A DNA stretch of 64,000 bases from Marinobacter sp. HL-58 (GTDB lineage Bacteria; Pseudomonadota; Gammaproteobacteria; Pseudomonadales; Oleiphilaceae): the NCBI RefSeq assembly GCF_001314605.1, contig NZ_LIHP01000012.1, positions 56,080 to 120,079 on the forward strand, in the 5' to 3' direction. The stretch's first letter is position 1. Every line of letters starts with the position of its first letter. The notes beneath the pieces were generated by a model, which saw only the letters and a program-made list of their open reading frames with translations, was not told the DNA's origin and searched no databases. Below are positions 61,074 to 64,000 of the stretch, one piece after another. The position numbers and the translations under genes are program-made.

Positions 61074-62288
61074 ATGCAGAACTATCTCAAATCCGCCAAA
61101 CTGGATAACGTGTGTTACGAGATTCGTGGCGTGGTTCTGCGGGAAGCCCGTCGCCTTGAGGAAGAAGGCCACCGGGTGCTCAAGCTGAACATCGGTAATC
61201 CGGCCGCCTTTGAACTGGATGTACCGGAGGAAATCCAGCAGGACGTCATCTACAACATGCACCTGGCCCAGGGTTATGTGGAATCGAAGGGCCTGTTCTC
61301 TGCCCGCAAGGCTGTCATGCACTATTGCCAGCAACGGGGCATCGACAAGGTGGATATCGACGATATTTTCCTGGGTAACGGCGTCAGCGAAATGATTGTC
61401 ATGTCCATGCAGGCCTTGCTGAATACCGGCGATGAAGTCCTGATTCCGGCACCGGATTACCCGCTGTGGACCGCAGCCGTTACCCTCTCCAGTGGCAAGC
61501 CGGTCCATTACCGCTGTGATGAGGCCCAGGACTGGTTCCCGGACATTGACGATATCCGCAAGAAAATCACCCGCCGGACGCGGGCCATCGTGCTGATCAA
61601 CCCCAACAACCCGACAGGTGCGGTCTATTCCCGCGAATTGCTGGAGCAGGTGGTGGAACTGGCCCGGCAGCACAACCTGATCGTGCTGTCGGACGAGATT
61701 TACGACAAGATCCTCTACGACGGCACCGAGCACATCCCTACCGCTTCACTGGCGGACGATGTGCTGTTTTTTACCTACAACGGGTTGTCCAAGAACTACC
61801 GCGCCGCCGGCTACCGTTCCGGCTGGATGATTATCAGCGGTGCCAAACACCGGGCCCGGGATCTGATCGAGGGTATCGAGATGCTCTCCAACATGCGCCT
61901 GTGCGCCAATGTTCCCGCCCAGCTTGCTATCCAGACTGCCCTGGGCGGGTATCAGTCCATCGATGACCTGGTGGCCCCCGGTGGCCGGCTGTTCGAGCAG
62001 CGGGAAACGGCCTGGAATCTGCTCAATGACATCCCAGGGGTCAGTTGCGTCAAGCCGAAGGGGGCTCTGTACCTGTTCCCGAAGCTGGACCCGAAACGCT
62101 TCCCCATCGTCAATGACGAAAAACTGGTGCTGGATCTGCTGCTGCAGGAACGCATCCTGCTGGTCCAGGGCTCGGCTTTCAACATTGATGACAAACAGCA
62201 CCTGCGCGTGGTGTTCCTGCCACGGGAGGATACCCTGGAGGACGCCATGAAGCGCCTGGCACACTTCCTGTCATCCTACCAGGTGTAG
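61074..62288 (+). CDS. alaA: AlaA-like glutamate-pyruvate aminotransferase
   Basis: A 404-residue class I PLP aminotransferase. The PLP lysine is Lys240 in NGLSKNYRAAGYRSGW; INPNNPTGAVYS and IVLSDEIYDKILYDG are conserved. The N-terminus (SAKLDNVCYEIRG) and length match AlaA, which makes alanine from pyruvate and glutamate. A start at 61047 is possible, but 61074 matches the family. Confidence 0.88.
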   Translation: MQNYLKSAKLDNVCYEIRGVVLREARRLEEEGHRVLKLNIGNPAAFELDVPEEIQQDVIYNMHLAQGYVESKGLFSARKAVMHYCQQRGIDKVDIDDIFLGNGVSEMIVMSMQALLNTGDEVLIPAPDYPLWTAAVTLSSGKPVHYRCDEAQDWFPDIDDIRKKITRRTRAIVLINPNNPTGAVYSRELLEQVVELARQHNLIVLSDEIYDKILYDGTEHIPTASLADDVLFFTYNGLSKNYRAAGYRSGWMIISGAKHRARDLIEGIEMLSNMRLCANVPAQLAIQTALGGYQSIDDLVAPGGRLFEQRETAWNLLNDIPGVSCVKPKGALYLFPKLDPKRFPIVNDEKLVLDLLLQERILLVQGSAFNIDDKQHLRVVFLPREDTLEDAMKRLAHFLSSYQV

Positions 62289-62289
62289 C

Positions 62290-62751
62290 ATGGCGGATAT
62301 CCATATTGAAGAATTCTACAAGGATGCCGCAATCGCCCTGGTGCAGCTCTACAATGCATTTCCCCGCAGGGTGAACCTGTTCGTGGAAGACATAGCGGGC
62401 CCCGATGAGCCGGATGAGTTCGGCCTGCACAGCAAACGGCACATGGCATGCTTCGGCACATTGCTGTGGCTGGCGGAAGAGGGCCTGCTACGATACGTGG
62501 ACACAATCCGGCAGGAAGCGCTCGACCAGGCAGTGCTGACCCAGCAGGCCTTTGTGCGCATGAGCTCGCCGGCCAGCCAGGTTCTGCAGGAGCAGCAAGC
62601 CGCCGACAACGCTGAAAACCTGCCACCGGCTATCCGCGAAGATTTTTCCACCCACATCCATCTGCTCCGTACCGCACTTCGAAGTGGCAGTTCCGCAAGG
62701 ATCAGCCACGTGATGCAGGCGGCCTTCTTCCGCGACGGGTCCGATTATTAA
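62290..62751 (+). CDS. Conserved-looking helical protein of unknown function
   Basis: A 153-residue protein with the pattern ALVQLYNAFPRRVNLFVEDI and CFGTLLWLAEEGLLRYV, which looks like a winged-helix or small helical domain. It lacks a signal peptide and membrane helices. It starts one base after the alaA stop and is probably co-transcribed. I cannot assign a function. Confidence 0.7.
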   Translation: MADIHIEEFYKDAAIALVQLYNAFPRRVNLFVEDIAGPDEPDEFGLHSKRHMACFGTLLWLAEEGLLRYVDTIRQEALDQAVLTQQAFVRMSSPASQVLQEQQAADNAENLPPAIREDFSTHIHLLRTALRSGSSARISHVMQAAFFRDGSDY

Positions 62752-62848
62752 ATCGCCGTAAGCCTGTTGAACATGACGACACTGGCCACATAATAATTCG
62801 CAGATGCAAACCGCTGCCTGCGGATGATGAATCAACAAGGAATTCAAG

Positions 62849-63730
62849 ATGCGTATTCTGCTGTTTCTTGCGACCAACCTGGCTGTCATTCTGGTTGCCA
62901 GCTTTACGTTGAAGCTGCTGGGTGTCGACAGCTACCTCGCCCAGAACGGTATCCAGTATGGCTCGCTACTGGCCTTTGCGGCCGTATTCGGCTTTGCCGG
63001 CGCGATCGTCTCGCTGCTGATTTCCAAGCCCATGGCCAAATGGAGCACCAAGGCCAAAGTGATCGAGTCGCCTCGCACCCCGGCTGAACGGTGGCTCGTG
63101 GACACTGTGCGGGAGCTGGCCAAGAATGCCGGTATCGGCATGCCGGAAGTGGCAATCTTTCCGGCATCCCAGTCCAATGCCTTTGCCACTGGCTGGAACA
63201 AGAATGATTCCCTGGTGGCGGTGAGTGAGGGGCTCTTACATCGGTTCAATAAGGATGAAATCCGGGCGGTTCTGGGCCATGAAATCGGCCACGTGGCCAA
63301 CGGGGACATGGTGACCCTGGCCCTGATCCAGGGGGTGGTGAACACCTTCGTGATTTTCGCATCCCGTGTGATCGGCTCGTTCGTCGACCGCGTTGTGTTC
63401 AAGAACGAGAGCGGCCACGGTATCGGCTTTTTCGTCGTCAGTATTGCGGCGGAAATTGTGCTGGGCATCCTTGCCAGTACGATCGTCTTCTGGTTCTCCC
63501 GTCGTCGGGAGTATCGGGCCGATATTGCCGGTGCTCAGCTCGCGGGTCGTGCTGCCATGATCAGCGCCCTGGCTCGGCTGAAGCAGGAAAGTGAAGTGCC
63601 GGATCAGATGCCGGAAAGCCTTCAGGCATTCGGCATCAACCGGGGAGCCAGGGCCGGGCTCAGCGCCCTGTTCATGACCCATCCTCCCCTGGAAAGCCGG
63701 ATCGAGGCGCTGCAGAAAGCGCAGCTGTAA
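62849..63730 (+). CDS. htpX: Membrane protease HtpX
   Basis: A 293-residue M48 zinc metalloprotease of the inner membrane. Helices lie at about 4-24, 33-54, 160-180 and 195-220; the zinc motif is His144-Glu145-x2-His148 in [12 protein letters not shown], and [15 protein letters not shown] carries the third ligand. HtpX removes misfolded membrane proteins. Full length. AAGGAA lies before the ATG. Confidence 0.96.
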   Translation: MRILLFLATNLAVILVASFTLKLLGVDSYLAQNGIQYGSLLAFAAVFGFAGAIVSLLISKPMAKWSTKAKVIESPRTPAERWLVDTVRELAKNAGIGMPEVAIFPASQSNAFATGWNKNDSLVAVSEGLLHRFNKDEIRAVLGHEIGHVANGDMVTLALIQGVVNTFVIFASRVIGSFVDRVVFKNESGHGIGFFVVSIAAEIVLGILASTIVFWFSRRREYRADIAGAQLAGRAAMISALARLKQESEVPDQMPESLQAFGINRGARAGLSALFMTHPPLESRIEALQKAQL

Positions 63731-63737
63731 GCAGAAG

Positions 63738-64000
63738 CTAGAGCTTCAGCTTGAAGCCAAGGGTCCGGAAAGTATCCTGCATGGACTTGCTGGTGCCCTT
63801 GAGCTGGATCTTGACGCTGGAAAACTCCCGCCGTACCGGATAGTCCCGGCGCAACCGGTCAAATGCCGGCCCGCGTTCCTCGGCCGGTAACGCCATTGCC
63901 AGACGCATACGGGCATCATCCCGGCGGGGGTCGTAACAGGAACGCATGGCAATATTCGCCGAGTCCATTTCCTCTGCCGCGCTGGTGAAGGACAACTTGT
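63738..64000 (-). CDS. C-terminal part of an unidentified protein, cut by the window edge
   Basis: At least 85 residues in a frame that is still open at the right edge; the TTG near 63995 is probably not the start. The visible part is charged (AMRSCYDPRRDDARMRLAMA, RLRRDYPVRREF) and I do not recognise it. It converges with htpX, with seven bases between the stops. Confidence 0.55.
   Translation of the reverse strand, partial: KLSFTSAAEEMDSANIAMRSCYDPRRDDARMRLAMALPAEERGPAFDRLRRDYPVRREFSSVKIQLKGTSKSMQDTFRTLGFKLKL

Overview
The window reads as an ordinary chromosome segment of a gammaproteobacterium, most like Marinobacter or a close relative. I infer this from gene content and order: aat-bpt-infA-clpA-clpS-cspD, rluE-nudix-mnmA-hflD-purB-roxA, and comEC-exbB-exbD-msbA-lpxK-ycaR-kdsB-PTP-murB beside lolD/lolC, all familiar from Pseudomonas-type genomes. 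It is densely coded, with GC in the high 50s by eye. I found no tRNA, rRNA, insertion sequence, prophage or CRISPR array.

Positions 1-14490 form the accessory part. A DUF5752 protein and a TreT-like trehalose synthase come first, followed by a Crp/Fnr-type regulator without cluster cysteines. Next is a CBS-pair protein divergent from an ATP-grasp ligase/CocE-type hydrolase pair. The 233-bp gap between these two units holds two FNR-type boxes, each about 32 bp upstream of an outward-facing -10 (class II geometry). Then comes a tightly coupled four-gene operon: a VTT/TMEM64 membrane protein, a six-hairpin glycosidase-like protein, a GT4 glycosyltransferase, and an alkaline-phosphatase-like protein fused to an EEP (endonuclease/exonuclease/phosphatase) domain. 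The block ends with an FNR homologue that keeps all four Fe-S cysteines. My inference is an oxygen-responsive glycan or lipid and trehalose stress cluster. It is the best candidate here for something undescribed.

Positions 14506-25191 hold guaB-guaA (with an intrinsic terminator between them), xseA, a propionate/acetate-CoA ligase, a cold-shock gene with a long leader, leuA, an Lrp-type regulator, a TetR regulator and a hotdog thioesterase. Positions 25299-39160 hold proS and the envelope block: murB, a low-molecular-weight phosphatase, kdsB, ycaR, lpxK, msbA, exbD, exbB, comEC, a DUF2062 protein, the LolD/LolC-type lipoprotein exporter and a tetrameric-type PilZ protein.

Positions 39246-48812 hold a small secreted protein, the agmatine-to-putrescine pair aguA-aguB, a MoxR ATPase, trxB, a 106-bp inverted-repeat element, and a nearly complete bacterial N-degron pathway (aat, bpt, clpS, clpA) with infA and cspD. 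Positions 49022-64000 hold rluE, a Nudix hydrolase, mnmA, hflD, purB, roxA, a GNAT protein, a LysR regulator, an unknown membrane protein, a hybrid histidine kinase, a gpx-ohrR-like operon with a visible operator, an AlaA-type aminotransferase, a small unknown gene, htpX and a gene cut by the window edge.
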